Origin: Isoetes taiwanensis
Taxonomy: Eukaryota; Streptophyta; Lycopodiopsida; Isoetales; Isoetaceae
Direction of reading: 5' to 3'
Assembly (NCBI GenBank): GCA_021234155.1
Contig: JAJEKV010000083.1
Span: 4,085,560 to 4,149,559, forward strand
Length of the DNA: 64,000 nucleotides
The translations under genes were made by a program, and so were the position numbers. A model generated the notes under the pieces. It had not been told where the DNA came from. It saw only the letters and a list, made by a program, of their open reading frames with translations, and ran no database searches. Of the stretch, positions 29,851 to 40,670 are shown piece after piece. Position 1 is the stretch's first letter, and every line of letters begins with the position of its first letter.

Positions 29851-30036
29851 TCAGGCAATCGCAAGTCCACAACTAACTTTGACCCGTGCCGGGCAAATAT
29901 CCACAATGAAAAGCCCAAAATTGCAGCGTAGAATTGTGAAAATCTTGGATTGTAGCAGGAGAATAGTTGCTAGAAAAAATGCTACGGCCAGAATAATGCC
30001 AGCCCCATACCTACCTCCATAATATCTATTATGCAC
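29851..30036 (-). CDS. 61-residue ORF with a membrane segment in the Helitron
   Basis: The frame reads MHNRYYGGRYGAGIILAVAF, then FLATILLLQSK, giving one clear hydrophobic helix after a tyrosine/glycine-rich start. A second short hydrophobic stretch follows. It lies on the element's sense strand between its 5' end and the other cargo exons. It shows a loose pattern resemblance to the 51-residue ORF in the other Helitron (YGxxGAG then a hydrophobic helix). Whether it is a real exon is uncertain. Confidence 0.3.
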   Translation of the reverse strand: MHNRYYGGRYGAGIILAVAFFLATILLLQSKIFTILRCNFGLFIVDICPARVKVSCGLAIA

Positions 30037-30039
30037 ATT

Positions 30040-31000
30040 TTGGCCTCAGGAATAAATCAAATTCGCCTCATATGGGACCATACGAGCATGCTTCTATCTA
30101 TATAAACTTAACAAATCTGCATAAGATTGATACACTGCTAGAGTTTGGAGGACTTACAAGGTGCATTCCACAAGCAAGTACCTGAAAAGTCTGGTTGCAG
30201 AAAATGGATCGTGTCTTGGACTCGATGGTTCTTTCTGCTTGGTAATGTCAAGATGGTTCACCAGACTGCAAATGTCAGGGATAGCAATTGGAATAATTAA
30301 ACCTCCAAAACAACACAATTAATTATGATATGTTCTAATTGTTTTGAACTAAAGACACTGATGTATGCTTTAATTTCTTAGCACTACTGCAACTGTTTCA
30401 AACATCTTTCCAGTAAAGCTAAAGATAAATATAATTGTCTTACTTGGGGCCTATGTTTTCTTGACCCCATATATTCGAGACAAGTAAATTAGCACACGTA
30501 GTAACAGAATCATCAAGATTAAATAAACTGAATTCAGAAGGTAAAGAGACTCACAATTTTCAGAGCGTGTCTTTCGAGCAAACAGGGTTTGAGGTCTGTA
30601 ATCTCACTCGGTGCAGAGTCTCGTGGACAAAAGTTGAAATAAAAAAACCTTGAAGATCAATGTCAATTCACGATTTTGGATGTACGTAGAGGCTTAGGGT
30701 TCAGGCCTTTGGTCGAGAAAGAATGGAGTCTCTTCTGGTCGGCAAGAAATGGAGGGAAGGAATTTCGTCATCCCCTTAATCGAGGCTCGAAATTAGTTAG
30801 CCCTATTATTTTAGTATTTTAGTGAGATTAATGAGCCCTATTATTTTGGTGAGATTTAATGCTATGGTTAGGTAGCAATAATTTCAATGAGGAAAAAGGA
30901 TTATAGTTGCCATGTAGGAGTAGGATAAATCAACTAAGCCTTTCACCTCATTGGCCCATTGTAAATGCTGATGTGGAATTTCGAGGGTGCCCTATTAGGA
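30040..31000. other. AT-rich 5' part of the Helitron, no gene
   Basis: No open frame of note was found. It could contain the promoter and 5' UTR of the captured exons. Short repeats of TTATTTTAGTATTTTAGTGAGAT type occur near 30806-30850. Confidence 0.4.
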
Positions 31001-31030
31001 TAGGATGAGATCCCGTTTGGCCTCTAATGA

Positions 31031-32046
31031 TCCCTAAGGTTTCAATGGTTTCTAAGCTCATGTTCTCAACAGCAAACAATTGTTCTCCATACTATCATAG
31101 TTTTTTAATTGTCTTCAAAATTGTGCTTGGGTTATTGAAGGCTATCCAATTTCCAAGTTTTTAACACCCATGAATGTTTTATGCAAACCAAGCTAAATAT
31201 TTCAAACTTCTCCTTTGTATAATCTGTGAATGTCAAACTTTTTCCCTGTGGATAATCTGCCTCTTTGTGGTCAATGTTGTGAATTACAAAATAGACAGAT
31301 AGCAAATGTGTAGACGATGGTCAAATGATGAACAATATCTATGGGTAATGAACACAATTCAGTTCATGATTATTAACTCCAAGCTTTGTGAATCATGTTC
31401 AGGTACATTTTGAGTGATGATTTGAACTTTTACAAATTCACGTTGACCGACAACAATGATCACCTTCATTCCCCAGTTGTTTACAAAAATAATTAAAAAA
31501 CATCTCGCCTTCTCTTACAATCCCATTAGCAAGCCAGACATCAACAAGCAGCAAGTCATCATTTAGTAATTTAGATTTGATGATATCCTACATATATGTT
31601 GTCATAATGATGGATTTACATAGGCCTCAATCAAGGGATGGAGAGTGCTAGGGGCGTGCATTTCACTGCTTCAGTCAAGGCCTTCACTAAATGGATCAAG
31701 TATGCTAGACGTGTCGTTCAGACATTTGTCATGCATTAATGCCCGTTATGCTCGCCCTCCTTTCTTTCTTAGCATATTGAATACAAAAACCGCAAATTCA
31801 ACTGTACATACAAATGCAACAAGAGGCAACATCATCAGCAGATGTAAGGAATCCCCAAATAAGGAAAAAGTTACTAAATCATATACCACACTATTCAACG
31901 CATTGGGCAACTCCTTCCTAAGAATACACAACATGCGAGGCTTTAGACAGCTCCTTGCTAGGGATGCATAGATCTAACAGCTTCATATCTCTACAATAGA
32001 ACCGTATCTATGCCCGGCAACGCCGGGCACCCTTTACTACTACTAG
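31031..32046 (+). mobile_element. Non-autonomous Helitron, copy B
   Basis: It starts TCCCTAAGG at 31031 after an A, as copy A does at 5980, and ends CTAG at 32043-32046 before a T, with the hairpin GCCCGGC / GCCGGGC at 32012-32028. The tail before CTAG is longer than in copy A (TTTACTACTACTAG), with a tandem CTA expansion. It lacks internal segments present in copy A, including about 45 bp at 6142-6195. No helicase gene is present. Confidence 0.75.
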
Positions 32047-32757
32047 TTGTTTTTAAACACGAATTTTAAAAATTGTTGTATTATATCCTAATATATTATT
32101 TTATCATGATATGTGATAAGAGTTTATAAATTGCCAAATCTTCATAATGGTAGTAAGTTATCATTTATCAAACTACCAGAATTCCTTTACAATTATCTTT
32201 TGTGAAATTTAAATTTATTATGTCACTCGAAATTGAAAATTTAAATTTGCCCAAATGTTTTATTTGAAAATCTAGTTTTAAATAGGGTCAAGTGAGAAAT
32301 AGTCTAGAAGATCAATGTTATGCTCTGACAATCATCATATACTTTATTAAGATAGTCATGAACTAATTAACTGTTAATATTATAAGGCAATTTTAAACAG
32401 TAGATAGCAAGCCTGCTGCTTTACCTTTGATGTGCAATTTAGCTTTAACAGATCTATCAAGTTGCAATTGGAGGCTTTTTTTTTTTCCTTGTTTATATTT
32501 TCCTTTGCCATAGGTAAACATGGTATCACATTTCAGCTTCTAGAAATTGATGTGTGCAATGCCTCTTGACTTTTGTCACATTCAAGTATACAATATATGC
32601 AAGCTGGGACTATGACATGCAATGATGTATACATAATTTTGATCAATTCATTATCAAAAATCGATTCACATTTAAATTTTGTCTGAATATGCAAAAACAT
32701 TTGGAATGAGTTTAGATGCATCCTTAAGATGTTTCTTATGACTATTTTTGGTTGGCG
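32047..32757 (+). repeat. Duplicated sequence following Helitron copy B
   Basis: It is the counterpart of 7111-7855 and stops abruptly at GGTTGG (32757), where unrelated GC-richer sequence of the LINE 5' region begins. No gene was seen. Confidence 0.6.
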
Positions 32758-33182
32758 GAGCGACAACAGGGAAGATGAACGTTGGCGCCCACATCGACGC
32801 TCCTTGTGCCTGCCTCGGGAAACGTGAGAAGCCTGAGACTCGATGGATGAGTCCTTGCTAGAGGATGTTCTCCAGAGTCTGGGGCTTCCCCAGATCCCAG
32901 TGGACCACGATGTGACAGTCAATGCCATTAGGAACCTTCTTAGCTTAGCGTACAACAATCAATCTAGGATAGGATTTAGCAGACGCCAAGGGGCGTCATT
33001 TCCTCAAGATATTGTGTTTTGACAGACTAGGATCTTTAAGAATTTGTGCTCATAATACCGATATCCGCTCTCGGGTAACCGCTTCCCAAGAAATCTCTTT
33101 TCGCCTCAAATACCCTTTGATTTTGGGGCAGAACCCTTAGTTCGGTGGGCTCTTTTCTTCAATCTACAGCCGGCGGAAAGCT

Positions 33183-33950
33183 TTGAGGACCTTGACATCT
33201 TGGTGTGGAGGTTTGAAGCTGAAAATTAACCGGAAAATGGAACGCAGGGTTAGCAGCAGCAATGTGGTAAGGCCGAAACCAGGAACCCAAGAAGCAAGAC
33301 TGGAGGATGAAGAATGGACACAAATCTTTTGGTTAGATGACAGAAGGGATGAAACTTGGAAGACTCTCAAAGAAATTTACATAGCCTTTAACATAATAAA
33401 AGATCAACAAAAGGCTGCAGCAGTATGTATGGGGATACAGGAAGATGGCCGGGTTGTTGCCGGAATGGAAAGATATGAGGGAATTGAAAAAGATTACGCT
33501 GAGGGAAGGGCAAGTGACAGAGATTGGGTGTGGAACATGCTGGAAATCGCCCAAGCTGTGGATCATTCTTTGTACAAATTGATTACTGTCAAACAGGGGC
33601 ACACAAAGGATGACTGCTGCAGTTTAAAAAATAACATCTTCAGAAAATCAATGGACGAGTTACTTAGCAAAGCGAAGATGATAGCGGTCAAGCTCGACAG
33701 TTTAAACTGGACTTCCAAGGCAAGCGTAAAACTTATCAAACGATGGGAAGAGGCTGAAGATCACGTTATAGAATGGCACAGGCGCCAATTCAAAGCTTCT
33801 CTCCCAAATAACACTGAATTCTTGGAAAATATTACCAACTCCTTCGAAACCTATCAGCTAAATCTGAGAAAGGAAGGGTTAAAGGAGTGCAGTATCAGGG
33901 ATAGCAACGGATTTTTTAATCCTGCAGAGGTGGAGACATGTGGGTGTTAG
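33183..33950 (+). CDS. Unrecognised 255-residue protein encoded first in the LINE
   Basis: The frame is intact and highly charged, with many lysine, glutamate and tryptophan residues (EDEEWTQIFWLDDRRDETWK, WVWNMLEIAQAVDHSLYKL, SVKLIKRWEEAEDHVIEWHR), suggesting an alpha-helical, possibly coiled-coil protein. A second methionine at 33237 is an alternative start. It ends nine bases before the start of the DUF4283-like ORF, so the two are arranged as consecutive cistrons. No RNA-binding motif was recognised. It could be an extra gag-like LINE protein or a captured host fragment. Its intact frame contrasts with the broken ORF2. Confidence 0.55.
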   Translation: MRTLTSWCGGLKLKINRKMERRVSSSNVVRPKPGTQEARLEDEEWTQIFWLDDRRDETWKTLKEIYIAFNIIKDQQKAAAVCMGIQEDGRVVAGMERYEGIEKDYAEGRASDRDWVWNMLEIAQAVDHSLYKLITVKQGHTKDDCCSLKNNIFRKSMDELLSKAKMIAVKLDSLNWTSKASVKLIKRWEEAEDHVIEWHRRQFKASLPNNTEFLENITNSFETYQLNLRKEGLKECSIRDSNGFFNPAEVETCGC

Positions 33951-33959
33951 AACTGCAAG

Positions 33960-34766
33960 ATGATCAAGGAAACCGGGCTCAATAATACGGATACCAAGGT
34001 GGGGAACCTCAAGATCCGCAACAGAATTCCGGTAATGGGCAAAAGTGACTCAGCAAAAGGTATGATCCCTCCTGTTACTTACAAAAGTGCTTTATTAAAA
34101 AATGAATCTGTCGATTTTGCTAAAGACAAGAACAGGGACATCTGTCAGAAAGATGGAATTAAAAAAGACTATATTGACCTTCAATCCATTTCGGATCGCT
34201 CAGCCTATGATAATTTCTCCAAGAGGGCTTTTTTTGTTCACTTTCCTAGGAGGAGTTTGCCTATCAGTGATGTCAAGATGTGGGTCACTAAGTCTCAGAA
34301 CATTCCTATCATGTTTATTCTCAAGATGGACAACAGAACTTTCCAAATAGTTTGTAGGGACGAGATGTCTGTGGGCCAAATTCTTAAAAGAAAGATTGAT
34401 CAAGTCAATTACCAGCCATTTTATATCATGAAATGGAGTCCCAACTTTGTACCTGACAAGCAAGAATGCATAGCTACCACCACTTGGGTTTCATTCCCGA
34501 ACCTCCCCCTGGTTTTCTGGACCACTTCTCACCTTAAGGCCTTAGCAGAGGATTTAGGGGAAATCATAGATATCAATATTCCTCAAACGAATTTTCCCAC
34601 TATCTGCATTTCCAAAGCTATTAACTCCAAATGGAACAAGGAAATTAAGGTGAAAATTAGCCAGGAAAACTATATGACTCTCAAAGTTAATTATTCCAAG
34701 ATGCCAGTGTTACCCATGGGAGAGGATTTGGGGAAAGGTAAGGAGATCTCAAAAGGAGCAAGCTAG
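33960..34766 (+). CDS. LINE ORF1 protein, DUF4283-like (gag-like RNA-binding)
   Basis: The protein includes MWVTKSQNIPIMFILKMDNR, then FYIMKWSPNFVPDKQECIAT and TTWVSFPNLPLVFWTTSHLK. This is the pattern of the DUF4283 domain found in ORF1 of plant L1 elements, which binds element RNA. The frame ends at 34766. A further coding segment in another frame, 34793-35190, reads EWQVVTKKKGRGKKK and is probably the true C-terminal part, so a frameshift is likely near 34760. That second segment ends TAA at 35188-35190, overlapping the ATG of ORF2. Confidence 0.75.
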   Translation: MIKETGLNNTDTKVGNLKIRNRIPVMGKSDSAKGMIPPVTYKSALLKNESVDFAKDKNRDICQKDGIKKDYIDLQSISDRSAYDNFSKRAFFVHFPRRSLPISDVKMWVTKSQNIPIMFILKMDNRTFQIVCRDEMSVGQILKRKIDQVNYQPFYIMKWSPNFVPDKQECIATTTWVSFPNLPLVFWTTSHLKALAEDLGEIIDINIPQTNFPTICISKAINSKWNKEIKVKISQENYMTLKVNYSKMPVLPMGEDLGKGKEISKGAS

Positions 34767-34792
34767 GCAAATTTGGATCCCTAAAACCCAGG

Positions 34793-35190
34793 AAAAAGGT
34801 GAAACTAGTAATAAAGCTAGTGCCGAGACTAGAATCAATGCTACTGAGATTACTGCCAAGAATCTCATTTCTAAAAGGATCTGCACCACCATGAGCATGG
34901 ATCAGAATATGGTTTTAACTTTGAATAATGTTAACTTCTCTGTTAAGATTGACACAGGGCATTTTACCTTGACCATTCCCGAGAACATTCCTGGAGAACT
35001 CATGAAGAACAGGGCTTGGGAAGTAGATAATAGAGTTGAAGATGTCTTAATTGACAAAGAGCAGGAATGGCAAGTGGTTACTAAGAAGAAAGGAAGGGGC
35101 AAGAAGAAGATTTATCCAGGACCCAGCCGAATCAGTCCAAGAAAAAGCACCATTCAAGGAGGAATGGTCACAGGTAAATATAAATATTAA
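34793..35190 (+). pseudogene. C-terminal part of LINE ORF1, out of frame
   Basis: An open frame carries VDNRVEDVLIDKEQEWQVVT followed by a lysine-rich KKKGRGKKK run and ends with TAA. The WQVVTKKK motif is typical of the end of plant LINE ORF1. It needs a frameshift to join the preceding ORF. Its stop and the ORF2 start share one base (TAATG). Confidence 0.6.
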
Positions 35191-37677
35191 TGGATCGAAC
35201 TTTGAGTTGCATTACCTGGAATCTTCAAGGTATCAATAGTAGCATCAAGAGGGAGCGTTTAAAGGTATGTATCCTCTCTCTCAACCCTGATATTCTTTTT
35301 TTACAAGAGCACAAGATTCATGATATTCATCATGAAGATATTATCAAGAAGACTCTTCCTAGTGGCTACAGTCTATGGTCCATTCCATTTCAAGACTCTT
35401 CCGAGGAATTGCCATCATTTGGAGGGACAACCTTGACTTAACTGATCCCTATATGGTCAGTGATAGAGAGGGCAGGTGGCAAATTCTCAGTTGCAACATG
35501 AGAAAAGTGAGATTAGCCCTCATTAATATTTATGCATATAACAATCCAGGGGACAGGATTAAGGTTTGGACAAAAGTTAAGGACAGTTTAGATAACATTG
35601 AGTATGATGAATGCATTATGGGAGGAGACATGAATATGGTGACCAATGATTATATGAGGAATAAGAATTTCAAGCCTTTGTTGCCTCAGGAAAAAAATAT
35701 TTGGAATAACCTCATTCAAACTCATCATCTTGTGATGGCTAGGACCAAGCCTAATGATTTCAGCTGGACTGATAAGAGAGTGGATCCCATCTGGTGCCTC
35801 CATGACAGATTCTATCTTTCAGAGAACCTTTGGAATAACAGCAACAGAGTGGAGAACATGAAAGGGTATATCCTCTCTGATCACTTCCCTCAGAAAATTA
35901 TAATTTCCACCCAAAATCAGAGCAGAAATAGAAAGACCTATTTCAAATTGAATATAACTCTGCTTGATCACAATGACTTTATGGCTAAGTTACAAGATGT
36001 GATAGATAGATATCCCAAACCCCTGGGTAGTTCTGGCTGGATGGATTGGTGGGTCAGGGTATCAAAAGCCATCAAGAATTGGCTAAAGGAATGGGGAAAA
36101 GAGATTCATCACCAGAAAATGGCTCACCTCAGGAATCTTAGAGAAACCCTTCCTCATGTTCCCAGGGATCAAGAGGATCAAATCAGAAAGGAAATAGAAA
36201 AAGAGGAGATAAGGATTGCTAGAGGTTGGAAGCTTAAGTCTAAAATCAAGGAGATCAAGGAGGATGAGAGATGTAACTCAAAATTTTTCTTTGTCAAAGC
36301 TAAAGGTAGGGCTAAGAAGAATCACATCTTTGAAGTCCTGGTGGATAATGATTATATCACCAACGAAGAGGACATCAAGAGAGCTGCAACCATGCACTTC
36401 ACCAACATTATGGGAACTAACCATGACAGCCAGCCTGATATTATGAATAATTTTATAAATCTACAGGCTAAGGTTAGCAATGAGCACAACAGGGATTTGG
36501 AGAAGATTTTTAGTAACAATGAGCTATATCAGACGGTTAAAGATATGGAGAATGGGAAAACTCCCGGGCCGGATGGATTACCAGCAGAATTCTTCAAGAA
36601 AGCATGGCCCATTCTGGGGGATAGCATCACGACCTTAGCTAATGAATTCAAAATGCAGAAATGTCTTGATGCTAGGATAAATACTAGCCTTATTGCTCTC
36701 ATCCCCAAAATTGATATGCCTAGCAATTTCTCTGACTATAGACCGATCTCTCTTTCCAATGTGATCTACAAAATTATTTCGGGTACCATTGCTGCTAGGC
36801 TTAAGCCTGTCCTTGAGAAAATTATTAGTTCATCTCAGTCGGCCTACTTGAAGGACAGATTTATTTTAGATAATGTAGTTACAGCCATTCTAGGTTTGAA
36901 TTGGGCCAAAGATTCTGGTCAAGACATTGCTCTCATCAAGCTAGATATCACAAAGGCTTTTGATATGGTGAGCTGGAACTTTCTCGCCCAATGTTGCAAA
37001 GCTTTTGGCTTCTCGAGGAGGTAATAAATATTTTTATGCTATCTTGAATAACTCTCGCTCCTCTGTCCCCAATTAATGGGGAGTGCAGCCCTTTTTCCCC
37101 TTTGAGAAGGGGGTGAAACAAGGCTGTCCACCGCCCCTTTCTTGTTTCTAATTGTGATGGAGGCTCAAGATAGCGCAACTTGAGGAGGCCAAGAATACTA
37201 ATATGATCCAAGGGCTTTCCCCTCCTAGCAATAACATTATGGATCAAATTCTTAATGGGCATTTTGCAGACGATACATTTCTCATGGTCTCCATGGAGGA
37301 AAACTCGATCATCAATACTCGTGCAATCCCGACCGGTTTGGAGCAGCAAAGATCGTTGCAAGATCAATCGAACTAAATCAAGGGTGATGGCAAGAGATCA
37401 GGTAAAAGGAGGGAACAAACAAATAGCCCTCCCGGGACTGTAAGTATGACCCCCACCTTAAAGTCCAAGATTCTTGGAATCCCCTTTGCTATTAAAAAGT
37501 AGCCCCTCGATATTTGGGAGGAGATTATCGAAATTTCGAGAAAGGTCGATAGCCTTAATTCTAAGTATCTGTCTAAAAATGGAACGGCCATCATAGCTAA
37601 TTTTGTCATTGCTTCTTCACATGTTTATCAATCATCTGTTATTCTTGCTCCTAAGAAGGTCTCTTCAAGGCTCCAGG
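35190..37677 (+). pseudogene. LINE ORF2, endonuclease and reverse transcriptase (frameshifted)
   Basis: ORF2 nicks target DNA and copies the element RNA. The APE-type endonuclease begins SCITWNLQGINSSIKRERLK; GGDMN is at 35621 and SDHFP at about 35876, both active-site motifs. The reverse transcriptase has GKTPGPDGLPAEFFKKAWP, ALIPKIDMPSNFSDYRPISL, then LDITKAFDMVSW (36941), GVKQGCP (about 37108) and FADD (about 37260). Frame changes occur near 35400 and after 37024, and further stops occur up to 37500, so it is inactive. The frame resumes at 40070 after the inserted element. Confidence 0.88.
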
Positions 37678-38309
37678 CCCGGGGACTTCACCATGTTGAA
37701 CCAGTATGGACCAACATCGTGACTGGTAGGGGGGTTTTTTATTGCCTAGGGGTCCGTGAGGCGATGGGTTGGTCGTACGAAACCAAGAATTTGGAGTACT
37801 CCAAACGGAAAGGGGTGGTGGGCGGGAAATGGCGCTCCCGCCGCATGGATCCGGGTAGGGGTATAGGGCTTCAGGAAGCTTCAGGGGTATAAGGAAGTTT
37901 CAGCCGAAAGCCTAGTAATGGCGGAGCTATGCAAAGTATGGCTGGACGTGGATCTCCTAATCGTCCGTGGAAATTATATGTTTTAATCTTAATGCTGGTA
38001 AAACCCAATATGGCAGATCGAAGTCTCGTAAGATAAGTTATATGAATACCAATAATATAGCTCGCTTTTTAATTGGGCTTCAATATATGGTTTCTATGAC
38101 TTATTTCGTAATCTTTTCCCTTTATGGATGAAATCCAACTTTATGATTTTGTCCCGTGTTACATGAGTTTGTCAGATATCTTAGCCTCTGTGGCCAATAG
38201 TTGCCAAAAGGTGCCGCCGTTTCATTTCATGTTCTATATTACTTGTTTCAGTTGTGTTTGAAACCATGTTGGCAAAGCAGCTTGCTTCATGTCTTCTCGT
38301 TATTCATTA

Positions 38310-39312
38310 AGTAACATCATATGTGTTTTCTCGGAAGGCCCTTGCTACACCAATATTGCGCCACATCCGACATGGATGGGTTCTGTTCTGCGTCAAGGAA
38401 AGTCTTTACACAACTCCCGAGTTCACAGGACCTGAACGATGGTTGTTCCCGTGTTGTTGTTCCCCGGGTGGTGTTCGTGAAATCTTTTATATGGAATCGG
38501 ACATGAGGTCGATAATGAGAAACCTACATTAGCTATTATTGTGCTAACTATTCTTCTAAGACTTTCTCAATTCATCCTTCGTAGCATTTTGAAACAACGA
38601 TATGGGTTTGTTCGGGTTGCTATTGAAAACCGGAGCACCGTTGGTACCGGCTTTCTGCTTTTTGCCGTAGTCTATTGCTAGTTATTTCGTGGGCTCTAGT
38701 CAAAAGCAAGGAAAAGAACAAGTGAGTAATTTAGTATGCAATAAATGTTTGAAATTATTATGGGACTTTTTTTCATATTGTATTAAGTTGTGATGAGTTC
38801 TGGGAGCTATGCCAAAACAATGGATTTCAATGTTGTTTTCTAGACCGATGTATACAAATTGGTGGAAGCCAAGAGGAAAATTCTATTTATGGGTCTCAAG
38901 AGCACTTAAATTTACTCCCTTGATATTTTGAGGAAGATATGGGTATGTAACATCATATTGCCATTATTCATCCTCCATTTATTCCTGTTGTTTAAGTAGG
39001 AATTTCCACTTCAAAGTAGTTAAAGACATGTGTAAATTTGTTTTCAGATCTCCGCTCCATATAGGCCACCATTATACATTGTTGTTGGGAGCCCCATTGA
39101 ACTCCGACAAAAAATCCTCAGCCCAGTAAAGATGAGGTAATTTAATTTGTCTTAGCTTTTGTAGATTTCATTCACAAGTAATTTTCTTATCATGTTGCTT
39201 CAGGTTGTCAAAATTGCTTTCAAAGTTTATACAAGCTATTGAGGAGTCAGATCACAAGCACAAGGCAGCAAGCAGGATTCAAAGATACAATACTTCATGT
39301 ATATTAACCTGC
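38310..39312 (+). pseudogene. DGAT2: Diacylglycerol acyltransferase 2 (DGAT2) gene fragment, with introns
   Basis: DGAT2 makes triacylglycerol from diacylglycerol and acyl-CoA in the ER. Recognisable pieces in order: ALATPILRHI (38340) and, after a frame change, FCSASRK; SPGGVREIFYMESDM (about 38460), equivalent to the VPGGVQE block; YGFVRVAIE (about 38600); NWWKPRGKFYL...SRALKFTPLIF (38844-38942); PPLYIVVGSPIEL (39049-39136); and a last exon SKFIQAIEE...KHKAA (39204-39312). Intron borders are visible: TTCTAG/ before 38844, /GTATGT after 38942, TTTCAG/ before 39049, /GTAATT after 39136, TTCAG/ before 39204. Frameshifts and a stop make it a pseudogene. The N-terminal membrane part and the catalytic HPHG-type motif are absent. 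It was captured as genomic DNA, not as mRNA. Confidence 0.85.
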
Positions 39313-40047
39313 TGCAGGGTTATTCCATAACATTGTTTCACTTTATCTAGCTTGCCAAGAGAATCACGCTGTATTCCCCTGAATCAAGTCATGATGTTCA
39401 ACTATTTGTTTGGGGTAGTGCTGACATAAGACTGCTAGTTTATGTACAGGTCTGGACAAGATCATATGCTTAGTGAACTATTTTCAGAAAATGGTTGAAA
39501 TGCCTACAATTTATACTCCTCTACATATTGATAAAAACTTTTGTTTGTGCATGCCGTTGTGTTAGATTCTTCCTCATATGGTTCGGGAGGATAAATGTTC
39601 TTGTGATGTATTTATTCTTTGTAAAGGTTGTGTCCATTGTGGTGTTTAGCTTAACAGCTTGCCTAACTCGAGGGTGAAACTTTTCTCATCCACGTCCCTC
39701 CACTTTATCCGCACAAAGATCTATTGTGTGGATCAAAATTTTAATCCAACCAAAGACCCTTCTCCTCGGTCGAACTAGCTTAGCTAGCCCTTGTAATGAC
39801 TAAAAAATATTCAAAAAATGATGTGTTACCATATGTGCTACAAGGGCTAGGACTTTTCTTATGGTGTCCAGTATATGTATGGGAAAGGGTATATGGATTG
39901 CTAGTTGGGACCGGAGTACATGTACCGGATAAGGGGCCAAAATTAAAATTCATATGTAATGTTATGGTTGGGGGTTTAAAGAAAAAGTCAGATATTGGGG
40001 GTTTCACGACCCCTTAACGCATTACGCCATATGCTCTATATAAAGGG
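39313..40047 (+). other. Right part of the hAT-like element, no gene
   Basis: Non-coding. A short open frame at 39796-40017 lies close to the inverted repeat and is shared by no recognised family. Confidence 0.4.
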
Positions 40048-40069
40048 GTGAAGCCCCCGGGGCTCCAGG

Positions 40070-40670
40070 GTATAATTGGGAGATTCATTGCCTCTGGTCA
40101 GAATAAAAGGTGTTGGATACCTGTATCCATGGAAGAATGCTGTAAGAAAAAGAAGGATGGTGGTTTAGGAGTCATCAATATAGAGAAGCAAGGGATTGCA
40201 CTCACAGCCAAATACTTTTTTAAAGCTGCTTATGGACTCATCAATCATCCTATTTCTATTATTATTCAAAGACTACATTAACAGTGTCATCCTTTTGGGT
40301 GGAGAAATATCAAAATGCATCTCCCACACTCTATTTATTTCCCCTTCACCATTCCTAACTCTACTCCTGGCATTCTGAAGAAATGGATCAGGGCATGGAT
40401 GCAGGTTAGAAATATGTATAAGTGGAAAGAGGGCCTGTCTATGGATCAAACTATATTTTGGAATCCTGCTCTGATCACTAATAATGAAAGCTTGTGCTTA
40501 GCCTGTCACTTCCCAGACCAGGTTAAGAAATGGTGCTCCAAAGGTATTATCTATGTGCATAACATGTTTAATGACCAGGGCCTGATTCCCTTTGAGAGCT
40601 CTCTCTTGGCTGAAGAAGGAGAGGACTGCAAGTTTTTGTATAATAATATTTGCACCACTCTAACTTATGG
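40070..40670 (+). pseudogene. LINE ORF2 C-terminal region, after the insertion
   Basis: It continues the frame interrupted at 37677: GIIGRFIASGQNKRCWIPVS, then KKKDGGLGVINIEKQGIALT, a typical LINE post-RT block, and later WIRAWMQVRNMYKWKEGLSM. It has a frame change near 40280 and is cut at 40671 by the CACTA left end, inside the codons for TYGT. Confidence 0.8.

Larger units (their letters stand above)
27316..31005 (-). mobile_element. Probable Helitron with gene-like cargo (3690 bp)
   Basis: The 3' end is clear on the minus strand: a GCCCAGC/GCTGGGC hairpin with a slightly longer loop, then ACCCTAACTAG ending at 27316, with A outside. The proposed 5' end is TCCTATCCTAATAGGG at 31005, beginning TCCTAT like the 3.5-kb Helitrons, with T outside (31006). 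Its length is similar to the other large Helitrons. Gene-like exons lie inside on the element's sense strand, and a CACTA right end is present near the 3' end. The 5' boundary lacks an empty-site proof. Confidence 0.55.
37678..40061 (+). mobile_element. hAT-like element of 2384 bp carrying a gene fragment (Pack-type)
   Basis: Terminal inverted repeats are CCCGGGGACTTCACC (left) and, inverted, CCCGGGGGCTTCACC (right), 14 of 15 identical. An 8-bp target duplication GCTCCAGG flanks it (37670-37677 and 40062-40069). Removing the element and one duplication restores the LINE frame exactly (SSRLQ/GIIGRF). An 8-bp duplication points to hAT. No transposase was seen. The interior carries a DGAT2-like pseudogene with introns and otherwise unrecognised sequence. 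Confidence 0.9.
32758..40670 (+). mobile_element. Long L1-type LINE, interrupted by a hAT-like element and cut by a CACTA element
   Basis: In order it holds a 5' region, an unusual first ORF (33183), an ORF1 with DUF4283-like sequence (33960), and ORF2 with endonuclease, reverse transcriptase and C-terminal region (35190-40670). The 5' boundary is inferred from the end of the neighbouring repeat. The 3' end is missing because a CACTA element starts at 40671 in the middle of the reading frame. ORF2 has several frameshifts, so the copy is inactive. Confidence 0.8.
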
